From Candidatus Methanoperedens sp. (GTDB taxonomy: Archaea > Halobacteriota > Methanosarcinia > Methanosarcinales > Methanoperedenaceae): a DNA stretch of 64,000 bases. The DNA is taken from contig JAPMTR010000068.1 in the NCBI GenBank assembly GCA_026552975.1, positions 1 through 64,000 of the forward strand. Direction: 5' to 3'. Position numbers and translations under genes: made by a program. The notes beneath the pieces are model-generated. The model was not told the origin of the DNA. It ran no database searches and saw only the letters and a list, made by a program, of their open reading frames with translations. Shown here in pieces: positions 23,341 to 33,269 of this stretch (position 1 is its first letter; every line of letters begins with the position of its first letter).

Positions 23341-24501
23341 TTATTTAATTGTCTTTTTTAAAGATTTGATACAAAGCTCCATACCCCTTATTGAAGTCAG
23401 GTTTTCCGGTTTCTTTTCAAAAGCAACCTGAAATGCCTTTAAAGCGGATTTAATATCACCAGTTTTATAAAGAGCGTTGCCTTTGTTATTTAAAAATAAA
23501 TGATCATCAGGATTAATTTCAAGTGCTCTTTCATAACAAACAAGTGCTTCATCATATTTTCCTAATCTTGAAAGAGAAAGGCCTTTGTTATTCCATGAAA
23601 TGCTATTTTCAGGTTCAATCTGGATCGACATATCAAAAAAATCTATGGCTTCATTATATCTTTTTTCTTTGAAAAACATATTTCCTTTGATAAGATACTC
23701 TTTCGATTTTCCAGTATCTGCATACTTTATTGGATTTTGTTTTTGGGGAATGAAATTTTCAGGTGGGGCTTCGGAAAACACTCTAATTGGAACTTGAAAA
23801 TCATCTTGTTTTTCAAGCATGTTAATTGTTTCAAGATTTTCCTTCCCTGGAATTCCTTCCTCTGTCTTCATCGATGATGCTATCTTATGAAGATCGATCG
23901 AGTTATCCGTTTGTTTCATTTTAGAAAGAGCCAGTCCTTTATTACTCCATATCTTTTCAACTGTAGGATTTAATTCAAGGGCCTTATCATAGGATTCTAT
24001 GGCTTCTGAGAACTTATTAAGTTTAACAAGCGTCAGTCCCCTGTTATTCCATACGGTCTCATCATTTGGATTTATTTCTATGGATCGGTCATATTCAAGA
24101 AGCGCTTCCTTAAATTTTCCCTTTTCGAAGTATATGTCTCCCCTGCTGCACCAGGCAGATGCATCTCCGGGATTTTTTTGTATGATTATATCAAAACATG
24201 CAAGGGCATCAGATGTTTTTCCAAGAGTGGCAAGAGCTATTCCTTTATTATATAGCACTTCTTCATCATCTGGAAGAATCTCAAGCGCTTTTTCATAACA
24301 TTTTACTGCGTCCTCGTACCTCCATGTTCTTGCAAGAGCCAGCGCTTTGTTATTCAGGACCTCTGTCAATTTATGGTCCATCTCAAGGGCTTTATCATAA
24401 CTTTGAATAGCTTCATTATACATGCCTCTTTCAAACAACATGTTGCCATTATTGATCAATTTATAAATTTCAGATTGGGTCGAGATATCATCGTTTGCCA
24501 T
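23341..24501 (-). CDS. Tetratricopeptide repeat protein
   Basis: A 386-residue protein built from TPR units, for example MYNEAIQSYDKALEMDHKLT, YEDAVKCYEKALEILP and NKFSEAIESYDKALELNP. There are about five or six units in the N-terminal half and three after a charged spacer (about residues 205-270). No signal peptide or membrane segment is visible. Such proteins act as protein-interaction scaffolds; the partner is unknown. It is divergent from the ATP synthase operon, with about 220 bases between the two starts. Confidence 0.9.
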   Translation of the reverse strand: MANDDISTQSEIYKLINNGNMLFERGMYNEAIQSYDKALEMDHKLTEVLNNKALALARTWRYEDAVKCYEKALEILPDDEEVLYNKGIALATLGKTSDALACFDIIIQKNPGDASAWCSRGDIYFEKGKFKEALLEYDRSIEINPNDETVWNNRGLTLVKLNKFSEAIESYDKALELNPTVEKIWSNKGLALSKMKQTDNSIDLHKIASSMKTEEGIPGKENLETINMLEKQDDFQVPIRVFSEAPPENFIPQKQNPIKYADTGKSKEYLIKGNMFFKEKRYNEAIDFFDMSIQIEPENSISWNNKGLSLSRLGKYDEALVCYERALEINPDDHLFLNNKGNALYKTGDIKSALKAFQVAFEKKPENLTSIRGMELCIKSLKKTIK

Positions 24502-24549
24502 GTAACCTCATTAAGATATATTTCCTTACTTTAAATATATTCATTTAAT

Positions 24550-24722
24550 TAATATTGCTTATCCTATATAATGTTTATTTAACACCAATTTGAAATGATT
24601 TTTCATGTAAAATAGGAATGCGTTCCCATAAAAAATAAGATTAAAACCGAATGATTTATGTAGTTGCTCCCCTATGCAAGCGAGTCAAACGGAATCATTA
24701 TTTTATATCATAGAGGAATTCA
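24550..24722 (+). promoter_or_regulatory. Upstream region of the ATP synthase operon
   Basis: AT-rich with TATA-like CTATATAATG (about 24563-24572) and TTTTATATC (about 24702-24710). The ribosome site GAGGAATTCA precedes the ahaH ATG at 24723. The first box would give a leader of about 130 bases. I cannot tell which is used. Confidence 0.45.
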
Positions 24723-25049
24723 ATGTCAAGAGCTGAAATTTTATCTGAGATCAAGAAAGCAGAGGAAGAAGCCAATAAGTCTATCATGCAGGCAAATGAA
24801 GCAAAGACAAAGAAAATTTCTGAAAGCAGAGCAAAATCCAGGGAAATTATAAAGAAAGCTGAAGACGAAGCAGCTCAAAATTCCACGTCAGAAATAGGCA
24901 AATCCCGTGAAAAGGCAAAAATTGAACGAGAAAAGATCGTTGAGAAAGGTAAAAAAGATGCTCAGGCCATTAAAGACAAAGCCAGGAAGAATGTTACAAA
25001 AGCCAATAAATTTATTTTAACTGAGTTTGAGAGGGCAGTTAATGCTTAA
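24723..25049 (+). CDS. ahaH: A-type ATP synthase subunit H (peripheral stalk)
   Basis: A 108-residue, Lys/Glu/Ala-rich coiled coil (AEILSEIKKAEEEANKSIMQ and onward) with the right-handed heptad-like pattern of subunit H. It forms the peripheral stalk with subunit E. First gene of the aha operon; its end overlaps ahaI by eight bases. Confidence 0.85.
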   Translation: MSRAEILSEIKKAEEEANKSIMQANEAKTKKISESRAKSREIIKKAEDEAAQNSTSEIGKSREKAKIEREKIVEKGKKDAQAIKDKARKNVTKANKFILTEFERAVNA

Positions 25050-27015
25050 ACCTACAAGAATGACCCGGGTGGTCATTGCAGGTACAAAAGACCTCATGGA
25101 ATCTGTGATTTCCACATTTCATGATTTGAATCTACTTCATATAACTGATTATTCAGAAGAATCGGAAACTTTCAAGATCGGAAAGCCACTAAAACCCGCT
25201 TCAAAAATGTCGGAATACCTTTTATCATTGAGGTCGATATCCAACCAGCTTGGTATAATAGAGAATGAATCTCAGGGAACCTCAAAAACCAGGGAGCTGC
25301 AATCCCGGATGGATGAAAAAATCTCAACTCTTCAAAAAGAAGTTTCGTCAAGATTTGATGAAATGAGGGATCTTGAATCCAGGATCAAGGAAAAGGAAGA
25401 TATTGTAAATTCCATCAAACCATTTTTTGGACTTCCTTTATCACTGGAGTCTTATTCAGGTTATGGGTCACTAAAAGTGTATATTGGTTATATTGACAAT
25501 GATCTTGATCCTAAACTTTCAAAGATCACAAACAATTATGAATTATTCATAGGTGAAAGTGAAAAACGAAAGATATTTGCGTTATTTATCCCGACGGTAT
25601 TTGCCGATGAAGTCCAGAAGCTTCTCCAGGATGAACGTTCCTATTCTGAATTGAAAGTTCCTGGTCTAAAAGGAAATCCACCTGTTGTTCTTGAAGCTCT
25701 TTCAAGGGAAATATCTGACCTCGAGCAGAAATATGCAAAAACAAAGGCTGAGCTTGAAAATATTAAAAAAGAATACTCAGAATTCATAATAGCCGCCGAT
25801 GAATATCTCTCGATCGAGACCCAGAAGGCAGAAGTGCCTCTTAAATTTGCGACAAGCACGAATGCCTTCATAATAGATGGTTGGATCCCGACTTCAAAAT
25901 ATGATGAAATGGAAAAGGAATTGCAAAAAAATACCGGGGGACTCGTTCATATTGTAAAGAATGAAGAGAAAGCAAATAATGAAGATATTCCAGTTGAACT
26001 TGAAAATCCAACATCGGCAAAACCCTTTGAACTATTGATCGATACATTCGCAACGCCTAAATACACGGAGATCGACCCATCAGCCGTTCTTTTTATTACC
26101 TTCCCGCTATTCTATGGGATAATGCTTGGTGATGTTGGGTATGGTATAATCGTGGCTGCCATGGCTTATTTCATCAAGAGTAAATTCAAGACCGGTGGTC
26201 TTAATTCACTTGCATTGATATTATTCCTGTCAGGAATACTTTCTACGTTCTTTGGTTTCATATTCGGGGAGTTTTTTGGTTTCCCGATATTTAATATGGA
26301 AGTTCATGGGGAAATGGAACATGGTTTACTGGGAATTGCAGGGCCAGCGATCGCAAGCATACACATGCCGATCCACAGGTTCGGGGAAGTACAGTCTTTG
26401 CTTCTTCTGACATTTGCGATCGGTATTATTCATATCCTGCTCGGATTGATACTTGGCTTCAGGAATTATTATGAAGACCACGGATTAAAACATGCGATAT
26501 TGGCAAAAGGTTCCTGGATGATGATCCTTATAGGAGGAGTATTACTAATTGCAAAATTGATGCCTGCAGTTACTTCAAAGCTCCCGGTCCCAACAGGAGA
26601 TCCTGTTTTCATGGTTGGTGCAGTTCTTGCGATCGTCGGTCTAATACTTCTCATAGCAGGTGAAGGATTTATATCGATCCTTGAAATACCAACGATACTG
26701 AGCAACGTATTGTCATACTCAAGGATACTTGCCATCGGTTTGTCTTCGGCAGGAATAGCTCTTGTGGTAAATACTCTTTCCATGGATCTTTTCATAAGGC
26801 CTGATGGCGAACTCTTGGGGGGAGGAATAGTTCTTGCCCTTGTTGGTGTTGTGATCCTTTTCATTGGTCATGTAATAAACCTTTTACTTGGAATTCTCGG
26901 ACCGGGGCTTCATTCATTGAGGCTTCAGTACGTGGAATTTTTCACTAAATTTTATGAAGGGGGAGGTAAAAAATACGTCCCCTTTGGTTATAAACGAAAA
27001 TATACGGAGGATTAA
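25042..27015 (+). CDS. ahaI: A-type ATP synthase subunit I (membrane subunit a)
   Basis: A 657-residue protein with a long cytoplasmic N-terminal half containing coiled coils, then about eight membrane helices (PSAVLFITFPLFYGIMLGDV, then LALILFLSGILSTFFGFIFG and so on). The conserved arginine-bearing helix region (NVLSYSRILAIGLSSAGIA) lines the ion half-channels against the K ring. The ATG at 25042 is preferred over an upstream in-frame TTG because GAGAGGGCA precedes it. The family drives proton or sodium movement for ATP synthesis. Confidence 0.95.
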   Translation: MLKPTRMTRVVIAGTKDLMESVISTFHDLNLLHITDYSEESETFKIGKPLKPASKMSEYLLSLRSISNQLGIIENESQGTSKTRELQSRMDEKISTLQKEVSSRFDEMRDLESRIKEKEDIVNSIKPFFGLPLSLESYSGYGSLKVYIGYIDNDLDPKLSKITNNYELFIGESEKRKIFALFIPTVFADEVQKLLQDERSYSELKVPGLKGNPPVVLEALSREISDLEQKYAKTKAELENIKKEYSEFIIAADEYLSIETQKAEVPLKFATSTNAFIIDGWIPTSKYDEMEKELQKNTGGLVHIVKNEEKANNEDIPVELENPTSAKPFELLIDTFATPKYTEIDPSAVLFITFPLFYGIMLGDVGYGIIVAAMAYFIKSKFKTGGLNSLALILFLSGILSTFFGFIFGEFFGFPIFNMEVHGEMEHGLLGIAGPAIASIHMPIHRFGEVQSLLLLTFAIGIIHILLGLILGFRNYYEDHGLKHAILAKGSWMMILIGGVLLIAKLMPAVTSKLPVPTGDPVFMVGAVLAIVGLILLIAGEGFISILEIPTILSNVLSYSRILAIGLSSAGIALVVNTLSMDLFIRPDGELLGGGIVLALVGVVILFIGHVINLLLGILGPGLHSLRLQYVEFFTKFYEGGGKKYVPFGYKRKYTED

Positions 27016-27020
27016 AAAAT

Positions 27021-27248
27021 ATGGTAGCAGATGCTGGAATGATAGCAATTGGAGCAGGAATAGCAGTAGGACTATGCGGTATTGGGGCAGCTATGGGTGA
27101 ACAGGCCATAGGTGCCGCTGCTGTTGGAGCAATGGCAGAAGATGAAAAATTCTTTGGTAAGGGTCTTCTTATGACAGTTATACCTGAATCCATAGCAATT
27201 TTTGGTCTTGTAGTAGCGCTGATCTTATTGTTCGTATTCAATGTTTAA
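27021..27248 (+). CDS. ahaK: A-type ATP synthase subunit K (proteolipid c)
   Basis: A 75-residue, two-helix proteolipid (GMIAIGAGIAVGLCGIGAAM; VIPESIAIFGLVVALILLFV). The ion-binding carboxylate is the Glu of IPESIAIFG. Gln is present in the first helix (GEQAIG), a feature seen in several sodium-binding rotors, but the remaining ligands are not clear enough to call the coupling ion. Single-hairpin length is normal. Confidence 0.95.
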   Translation: MVADAGMIAIGAGIAVGLCGIGAAMGEQAIGAAAVGAMAEDEKFFGKGLLMTVIPESIAIFGLVVALILLFVFNV

Positions 27249-27261
27249 AAAGTGAAGAGAT

Positions 27262-27813
27262 ATGGGACTTGATGCGATAATTGAAGAAATAAAGGCCAAG
27301 GGCAGAGCAGAAGCTGATAGGATAAGCGGTGAAACCTCCCAGGAAGTTTCCAAGATTATTGCAGATGCCCAGGCTAGCGCCGCTAAAATAAAAGCAGCAC
27401 GGGAAGAAGCTCTCAAAAAAGAGATCGACAGGATGAAACAACAGGAATTATCCAGCGCTAATCTCGAAGTAAAAAAGCAAATCCTCAATGCACGCAAAGA
27501 GGTCCTTGACGAAGTATATGAATCTGCGAAGGAGTCAATATCAAAACTCCCGGCCGAAAAAAACCAGGCGATATTAAAATCGATCATTGAGAAAAACGAA
27601 TCCGGGAACAGTAAGATATACTCCAGAAGCAAAGACAGGTCTAATGTCAAGAAATTGACTAAACTAGAAATTGCTGGAGAAATTGATTGTTTAGGGGGTG
27701 TGGTCATAGAGAACAAGGATGGGACAGAAGTCCTTGATTTCAGATATGATATGATCCTGAAAAATGTAAATGAACAATCATTAAAACAGGTTTCAGATAT
27801 CTTATTTGGGTGA
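27262..27813 (+). CDS. ahaE: A-type ATP synthase subunit E (peripheral stalk)
   Basis: A 183-residue protein with an N-terminal coiled coil (IIEEIKAKGRAEADRISGET) and a C-terminal globular domain (GGVVIENKDGTEVLDFRYD) that caps the A3B3 head. Pairs with AhaH. Follows ahaK with a 13-base gap and a GTGAAGAG ribosome site. Confidence 0.92.
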   Translation: MGLDAIIEEIKAKGRAEADRISGETSQEVSKIIADAQASAAKIKAAREEALKKEIDRMKQQELSSANLEVKKQILNARKEVLDEVYESAKESISKLPAEKNQAILKSIIEKNESGNSKIYSRSKDRSNVKKLTKLEIAGEIDCLGGVVIENKDGTEVLDFRYDMILKNVNEQSLKQVSDILFG

Positions 27814-27821
27814 ACTAAAGA

Positions 27822-28841
27822 ATGGGAACTTCAAACACCGTCAAGTATGCTTATATCGTGGCAAGAGTCCGTGCTATGAAAGGGAAGCTAATCCCCAAGG
27901 ATATGTTCCCTAAATTCATTAACATGGAAATACCTGAGATAACCCGGTTCATCGGTGAATCAGAATATAAGAAAGATGTTGATGAACTTGGAAAGAAATA
28001 CAAGGGCACTGACCTTTTTGAACATGCTTTGAATCAGAACCTGGCTTTGACATACCGTAAATTGATGGAAGTGTCCCAGGATGAGGCAAATTATCTTATC
28101 ACGGAATATCTCCGTTACTGGGATATCTGGAATATAAAAACCATTCTTCGTGGAAAGTTTTCAGGGGCAAATGAAGAAGAGATCCTCGAAGATGTAGTTT
28201 CTGCAGGACAGTTGCGTTACAGGGATTTGACTGAGTTTGCCAGGATCCAGACCGTAGAAGGCGTGATCGCGGCCCTTTCAAAAACGACATATTATCCAGC
28301 GATCGCTGGATATAAAGGTGTACTTGCGGAAATCGAAAACAACCTTGACAAATTATATTATACTGGCCTTGTGGCAGCTGGTATCAATTCAAAGGACAAA
28401 TTATTCTCAAAATTCTTAAGGACCGAGATCGACCTGAAAAACCTGAAGATCCTTTTCAGGATGAAACGAGCAGAAATGGAACGTGAGGAAATACTCAAAC
28501 TTTTGATACCCGGAGGTATAGAACTTAAAGAGTCAGACCTGACAAGGCTTGCTTCATTAGCATTCCCCGAATTCGTCAGGGCACTTGAAGAATATTCATA
28601 CTGGGAAGCTATCAGGGATATCAGCAATGACTTGAATTCATTAACAAATATTGAAACGCGTCTTGATAAATATGGTATTCTTTACGCCACAAGGATATCA
28701 TATTATTATCCGCTTTCCATCCTTCCTGTTCTTGATTATATTGTCAGTAAAAAAATCGAAGTGGATAACCTGAGGATGATCGTCCGTGGAAAAGAAACAA
28801 AGTTATCTGAAGATACGATAAAGGCTCACCTGGTGATGTAG
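27822..28841 (+). CDS. ahaC: A-type ATP synthase subunit C (central stalk adaptor)
   Basis: A 339-residue, alpha-helical subunit C (VKYAYIVARVRAMKGKLIP; ITEYLRYWDIWNIKTILRGK; DNLRMIVRGKETKL), which couples the rotor shaft to the membrane ring. Length and the three-fold RGK-type repeats are typical. Directly followed by ahaF. Confidence 0.93.
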   Translation: MGTSNTVKYAYIVARVRAMKGKLIPKDMFPKFINMEIPEITRFIGESEYKKDVDELGKKYKGTDLFEHALNQNLALTYRKLMEVSQDEANYLITEYLRYWDIWNIKTILRGKFSGANEEEILEDVVSAGQLRYRDLTEFARIQTVEGVIAALSKTTYYPAIAGYKGVLAEIENNLDKLYYTGLVAAGINSKDKLFSKFLRTEIDLKNLKILFRMKRAEMEREEILKLLIPGGIELKESDLTRLASLAFPEFVRALEEYSYWEAIRDISNDLNSLTNIETRLDKYGILYATRISYYYPLSILPVLDYIVSKKIEVDNLRMIVRGKETKLSEDTIKAHLVM

Positions 28842-28842
28842 A

Positions 28843-29142
28843 ATGGAAATTGCAGTAGTTGGAAATAGTGATTTTGCTATCGGATTTCGGCTTGCAGGAA
28901 TTCGAAAAACTTTTGATGCAACGTCATCTGATATTGAATCAAAGATCCAGAGCGTATTGAATGATAAGGATGTAGCAATACTGATAGTCCATAATGATGA
29001 CCTGAGTTCGCTCTCCCCGCATATTCGACAGGTACTGGATGACTCGGTAGAGCCGACAGTAATAGCAATTGGCGGAAAAGGAGAAAGCACGAACCTCAGG
29101 GACAAGATCAAGCAAGCGGTAGGTGTAGATCTCTGGAAATAA
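28843..29142 (+). CDS. ahaF: A-type ATP synthase subunit F
   Basis: A 99-residue central-stalk regulatory subunit with a CheY-like fold (MEIAVVGNSDFAIGFRLAGI; AILIVHNDDLSSL; PTVIAIGGKGES). Starts one base after ahaC. The next gene, ahaA, follows after 49 bases with a GGTGTCA ribosome site. Confidence 0.93.
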   Translation: MEIAVVGNSDFAIGFRLAGIRKTFDATSSDIESKIQSVLNDKDVAILIVHNDDLSSLSPHIRQVLDDSVEPTVIAIGGKGESTNLRDKIKQAVGVDLWK

Positions 29143-29191
29143 TACCCTGGAATTAATTTCCGGGACATTTAGATAAAAGAAGGTGTCATAG

Positions 29192-30928
29192 ATGAAAAAT
29201 AAAGGTGAAATTTATAGGATATCAGGACCGGTCGTCATCATAAGCGGCTTAAATACCAAAATGTACGATGTGGTAAAAGTCGGAACAGAAGGTCTGATGG
29301 GTGAAGTAATAGGGATAGAGGGAGATAAATCCACAGTTCAGGTTTATGAAGAAACCTCAGGATTAAAGCCCGGCGAACCTGTTGAAAATACTGGAATGTC
29401 CTTATCAGTTGAACTTGGTCCAGGGCTTCTTGAGAGTATTTATGACGGTATCCAGCGCCCTCTTCCTGTGTTAAAAGACAGCATGGGAGATTTCATAAAG
29501 AGGGGAGTTTCTGCTAATGGTCTTTCGAGAGAGAAAGAATGGGATTTTGTCCCAATGGTCAAGAAAGGCGATAAAGTCAATGGCGGAGATATAATCGGTA
29601 CGGTCCAGGAAACGCAGAATATCGAACAAAGGATACTTGTCCCTCCGAATGTTTCTGGAACTATAAGCGATATAAAGAAGGGAAAGTTCAAAGTTGATGC
29701 TGTGATCTGTACTCTTGATAATGGCAAAGAACTCATGATGATGCAAAAATGGCCTGTCAGGAAACCAAGACCTGTAGCCAAAAAAATGACACCCAACACA
29801 CCCCTGATCACAGGACAGAGGATCCTTGATGGCCTGTTCCCGGTCGCAAAAGGCGGAACAGCCGCGATCCCGGGCCCATTCGGGAGCGGAAAAACAGTTA
29901 CCCAGCAGCAGCTCGCAAAATGGAGCGATACAGAAATAGTGGTGTATATCGGATGTGGGGAACGCGGCAATGAAATGGCTGATGTTCTTCATGAATTCCC
30001 TGAGATCAAAGACCCGAAAACCGGACGGCCTTTGATGGAAAGGACAGTTCTTATCGCCAATACTTCCAACATGCCAGTAGCAGCACGGGAAGCTTCAGTT
30101 TATACAGGTATCACGATCGCTGAGTATTACAGGGATATGGGATATGATGTATCTTTGATGGCGGATTCTACTTCAAGGTGGGCAGAAGCTATGAGAGAAA
30201 TTTCATCACGCCTTGAAGAAATGCCAGGTGAAGAAGGTTATCCGGCTTATCTTGCAGCAAGACTCTCAGAATTCTACGAGCGCGCAGGCAAAGTAAAAGC
30301 ACTATGCGGAAAAGAAGGATCGATCACGGTCATAGGGGCAGTTTCACCTCCAGGCGGCGACTTTTCTGAACCGATCACGCAGAACACTCTTCGTATTGTA
30401 AAAGTATTCTGGGCCCTTGATGCAAAACTCGCCCAGAGAAGACATTTCCCATCAATTAACTGGCTTAATAGTTATTCATTATATACTAAGGCCCTTGGGC
30501 CGTGGTATGATGAACATGTGTCTCCTGATTGGGTAAAACTCAGGAACGATTCAATGGAATTACTTCAAAAAGAATCAGAGCTCCAGGAAATAGTCCAGCT
30601 TGTTGGTTCAGATGCACTTCCGGAAGACCAGCAATTGACGCTTGAGATCGCAAGAATGATACGCGAATATTTCCTGCAGCAGAATGCCTATCATGAAGTA
30701 GATACGTTCTGTCCTATGGATAAACAATACAAATTATTGAAGGCTATAACCTCATGGGGCGACAAAGCCCAGAGCGCTCTTGAAGGCGGAGCTGAAATTG
30801 CAGAAATAATGAAGTCAAGTACAAAGGACGACCTTGCCAAAGTCAAATATGAGGTGGAATTCGATAAAGCGCTTGGAGTGATTCTGAAAAACATGGATGA
30901 AGAGTTTGCCAGATTAAGAGGTAAATAA
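29192..30928 (+). CDS. ahaA: A-type ATP synthase catalytic subunit A
   Basis: A 578-residue catalytic subunit. The P-loop [17 protein letters not shown] lies near residue 230, preceded by the subunit-A-specific non-homologous region (about 115-190), and is followed by [12 protein letters not shown] and [20 protein letters not shown]. It forms the A3B3 head with AhaB and makes or hydrolyses ATP at the A-B interfaces. No intein is present. Confidence 0.97.
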   Translation: MKNKGEIYRISGPVVIISGLNTKMYDVVKVGTEGLMGEVIGIEGDKSTVQVYEETSGLKPGEPVENTGMSLSVELGPGLLESIYDGIQRPLPVLKDSMGDFIKRGVSANGLSREKEWDFVPMVKKGDKVNGGDIIGTVQETQNIEQRILVPPNVSGTISDIKKGKFKVDAVICTLDNGKELMMMQKWPVRKPRPVAKKMTPNTPLITGQRILDGLFPVAKGGTAAIPGPFGSGKTVTQQQLAKWSDTEIVVYIGCGERGNEMADVLHEFPEIKDPKTGRPLMERTVLIANTSNMPVAAREASVYTGITIAEYYRDMGYDVSLMADSTSRWAEAMREISSRLEEMPGEEGYPAYLAARLSEFYERAGKVKALCGKEGSITVIGAVSPPGGDFSEPITQNTLRIVKVFWALDAKLAQRRHFPSINWLNSYSLYTKALGPWYDEHVSPDWVKLRNDSMELLQKESELQEIVQLVGSDALPEDQQLTLEIARMIREYFLQQNAYHEVDTFCPMDKQYKLLKAITSWGDKAQSALEGGAEIAEIMKSSTKDDLAKVKYEVEFDKALGVILKNMDEEFARLRGK

Positions 30929-30929
30929 C

Positions 30930-32318
30930 ATGACGAAAGAATATAAGACGATCAACCAGATCTCAGGTCCGCTGATCTTTGTAGAAAAGACAGAACCTGT
31001 GGGTTACAATGAACTTGTCAACATAACTCTTCCAGATGGCACGACAAAAAGAGGACAGGTACTTGATACATCTAATGAGATCGTTGTCGTACAGGTATTT
31101 GAAGGCACTGGCGGTCTTAATAAGGAATGCGGAGTAAGATTCACCGGTGAAACGATCAAACTCCCTGTTTCAAAAGACCTTCTGGGAAGGATATTATCGG
31201 GTGCAGGCGAGCCTCTTGACGGCGGACCGCGCATCGTTCCCGAGGATAGGATCGACATAACAGGCGCAGCTATCAACCCATATGCAAGACTTCCTCCTAA
31301 GGATTTCATCCAGACAGGCATATCGACCATTGATGGCATGAACACGCTCGTTCGGGGACAGAAACTACCTATTTTCTCAGGTTCAGGTCTTCCACATAAT
31401 GAAATTGCTCTCCAGATCGCAAGACAGGCCAGAGTCAGGGGATCAAATGAGCCATTCGCGGTAGTATTTGCTGCGATGGGTATCACAAATGAAGAATCCC
31501 AGTACTTTATGCGCGACTTTGAACGAACAGGCGCTCTTGAGCGGGCAGTGGTGTTTTTGAATCTTGCAGATGATCCGGCCGTTGAACGACTTATCACGCC
31601 AAGACTTGCGCTTACTGCAGCTGAATATCTCGCCTATGAACATGATATGCATGTGCTTGTCATTCTCACAGATATTACAAATTATTGCGAAGCTCTTCGT
31701 CAGATGGGTGCAGCAAGAGAAGAAGTCCCCGGAAGAAGAGGATATCCGGGTTATATGTACACAGATCTTGCCTCACTCTACGAACGCGCAGGTGTAATTA
31801 AAGGAAGAAAAGGATCAGTAACGCAGTTCTCTATCTTATCAATGCCAGGTGACGATATAACACATCCGATCCCGGATCTTTCTGGATACATCACCGAAGG
31901 CCAGATCGTTATTTCAAGGGAACTTCACAGGAAAGGTATCTACCCACCTGTAAATGTGCTTCCGTCACTTTCAAGACTTATGAATTCAGGCATTGGCGCA
32001 ACACGAACAAGGGAAGACCACAAAGCGGTCTCTGACCAGTTGTATGCGGCATATGCAGAAGGTAAGGACTTACGAGGTCTTGTGGCGATCGTAGGAAAAG
32101 ATGCGCTTTCTGACAGGGACAGGAAATTCCTTGAATTCGCAGACATGTTCGAAGACAGGTTCGTTCGACAGGGTGAAGATGAGAACAGGGACATCGAGAC
32201 AACATTAAGCATCGGCTGGGACCTGCTTGCTGAACTGCCAGAAACACAGCTCACAAGAATAGATAACAAATATATCGACAAGTATCATCCTGCGCACAAG
32301 GCGGAAAAAAAGGAATAG
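30930..32318 (+). CDS. ahaB: A-type ATP synthase regulatory subunit B
   Basis: A 462-residue non-catalytic subunit. It lacks the Walker A lysine motif and has instead [20 protein letters not shown], as expected of subunit B. SYDxxY-type C-terminal elements are replaced by the archaeal [15 protein letters not shown] end. Starts one base after the ahaA stop. Confidence 0.97.
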   Translation: MTKEYKTINQISGPLIFVEKTEPVGYNELVNITLPDGTTKRGQVLDTSNEIVVVQVFEGTGGLNKECGVRFTGETIKLPVSKDLLGRILSGAGEPLDGGPRIVPEDRIDITGAAINPYARLPPKDFIQTGISTIDGMNTLVRGQKLPIFSGSGLPHNEIALQIARQARVRGSNEPFAVVFAAMGITNEESQYFMRDFERTGALERAVVFLNLADDPAVERLITPRLALTAAEYLAYEHDMHVLVILTDITNYCEALRQMGAAREEVPGRRGYPGYMYTDLASLYERAGVIKGRKGSVTQFSILSMPGDDITHPIPDLSGYITEGQIVISRELHRKGIYPPVNVLPSLSRLMNSGIGATRTREDHKAVSDQLYAAYAEGKDLRGLVAIVGKDALSDRDRKFLEFADMFEDRFVRQGEDENRDIETTLSIGWDLLAELPETQLTRIDNKYIDKYHPAHKAEKKE

Positions 32319-32319
32319 T

Positions 32320-32940
32320 ATGGCTATTAAGGACAACATAAAACCAACACGCTCAGAGCTTATTGATCTTAAAAAGAGGATCAAGCTCAGTCAGAGCGGT
32401 CATAAGCTTCTCAAGATGAAGCGGGACGGCCTGATCCTTGAGTTGTTCGAGATACTTGAAAAGGCCAAAAACATACGAAGCGAAGTAGAAAAGCAGTTCG
32501 CTATTGCTTCCCAGAGACTAGCCCTGGCAAAATCTGTTGAAGGGGTTGTGGTCGTGAGATCCACAGCTTTTGCCCTTAAAGATAATCCTAAACTTGAACT
32601 CCAGAGCAAGAACGTGATGGGGGTTGTTGTTCCTAAAATAGAGGCAACGAGTGTCCATAAGAAACTCAATGAACATGGCTATGGCATTATCGGTACAAGC
32701 TCACGTATCGACGAAGCCGTAGACAATTATGAAATACTTGTTGAGAAAATAATTCTTGCAGCCGAGATCGAGACCACGATGAAAAAGCTGCTTGATGATA
32801 TTGAAAAGACAAAGCGCAGGGTCAATGCTCTTGAATTCAAGGTCATTCCTGAACTTAATGATGCAAAAAATTTCATTGTGTTAAGGCTTGAAGAGATGGA
32901 AAGAGAAAATACCTTCAGGTTGAAGAGGATCAAAGGATAA
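32320..32940 (+). CDS. ahaD: A-type ATP synthase subunit D (rotor shaft)
   Basis: A 206-residue coiled-coil rotor subunit (KPTRSELIDLKKRIKLSQSG at the N-terminus; EKTKRRVNALEFKVIPEL at the C-terminus). It spans the A3B3 cavity. Last gene of ahaHIKECFABD; no ahaG is present. Confidence 0.95.
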   Translation: MAIKDNIKPTRSELIDLKKRIKLSQSGHKLLKMKRDGLILELFEILEKAKNIRSEVEKQFAIASQRLALAKSVEGVVVVRSTAFALKDNPKLELQSKNVMGVVVPKIEATSVHKKLNEHGYGIIGTSSRIDEAVDNYEILVEKIILAAEIETTMKKLLDDIEKTKRRVNALEFKVIPELNDAKNFIVLRLEEMERENTFRLKRIKG

Positions 32941-32953
32941 TTTCTTTTTTTGT
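32940..32953 (+). terminator. T-rich terminator after the ATP synthase operon
   Basis: TTTCTTTTTTTGTC follows the ahaD stop at once, with further T-runs to 32985. Archaeal transcription commonly ends at such U-tracts. Confidence 0.5.
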
Positions 32954-32981
32954 CACTAAATTATATTTTTATTTTTACATT

Positions 32982-33269
32982 TTAATTTATCAGCATCTTC
33001 TCAAGCATCTCGAATCTGCTTATCGCAAGTCCTTTTGTTGCAATACGTCTGATTATCGCGCGTCCGGTATCAAAAACAATGATCTTTTCAACCGGAGGGT
33101 TCGTTAATATTATCATTTCGTTGTCAGGCGTGACCTGAACGCTGTCAAAGTGTTTCTTAAGTTCATCGATCGCATTTTGAGTAATTTTAACTGCTCCAAG
33201 TTCAGCCTCCCCGCTGAAAAGATCTTCATCTCCTTTTGTAAAACATGGGTCAATAGTAATGATCTTCAT
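32982..33269 (-). CDS. Hypothetical protein downstream of coaBC
   Basis: A 95-residue protein of unknown family (MKIITIDPCFTKGDEDLFSG; DNEMIILTNPPVEKIIVFD; RRIATKGLAISRFEMLEKML). It looks like a compact alpha/beta domain. Its ATG overlaps the coaBC stop by four bases, so the two are translationally coupled. It could act with coenzyme A synthesis, but nothing in the sequence shows that. Confidence 0.7.
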   Translation of the reverse strand: MKIITIDPCFTKGDEDLFSGEAELGAVKITQNAIDELKKHFDSVQVTPDNEMIILTNPPVEKIIVFDTGRAIIRRIATKGLAISRFEMLEKMLIN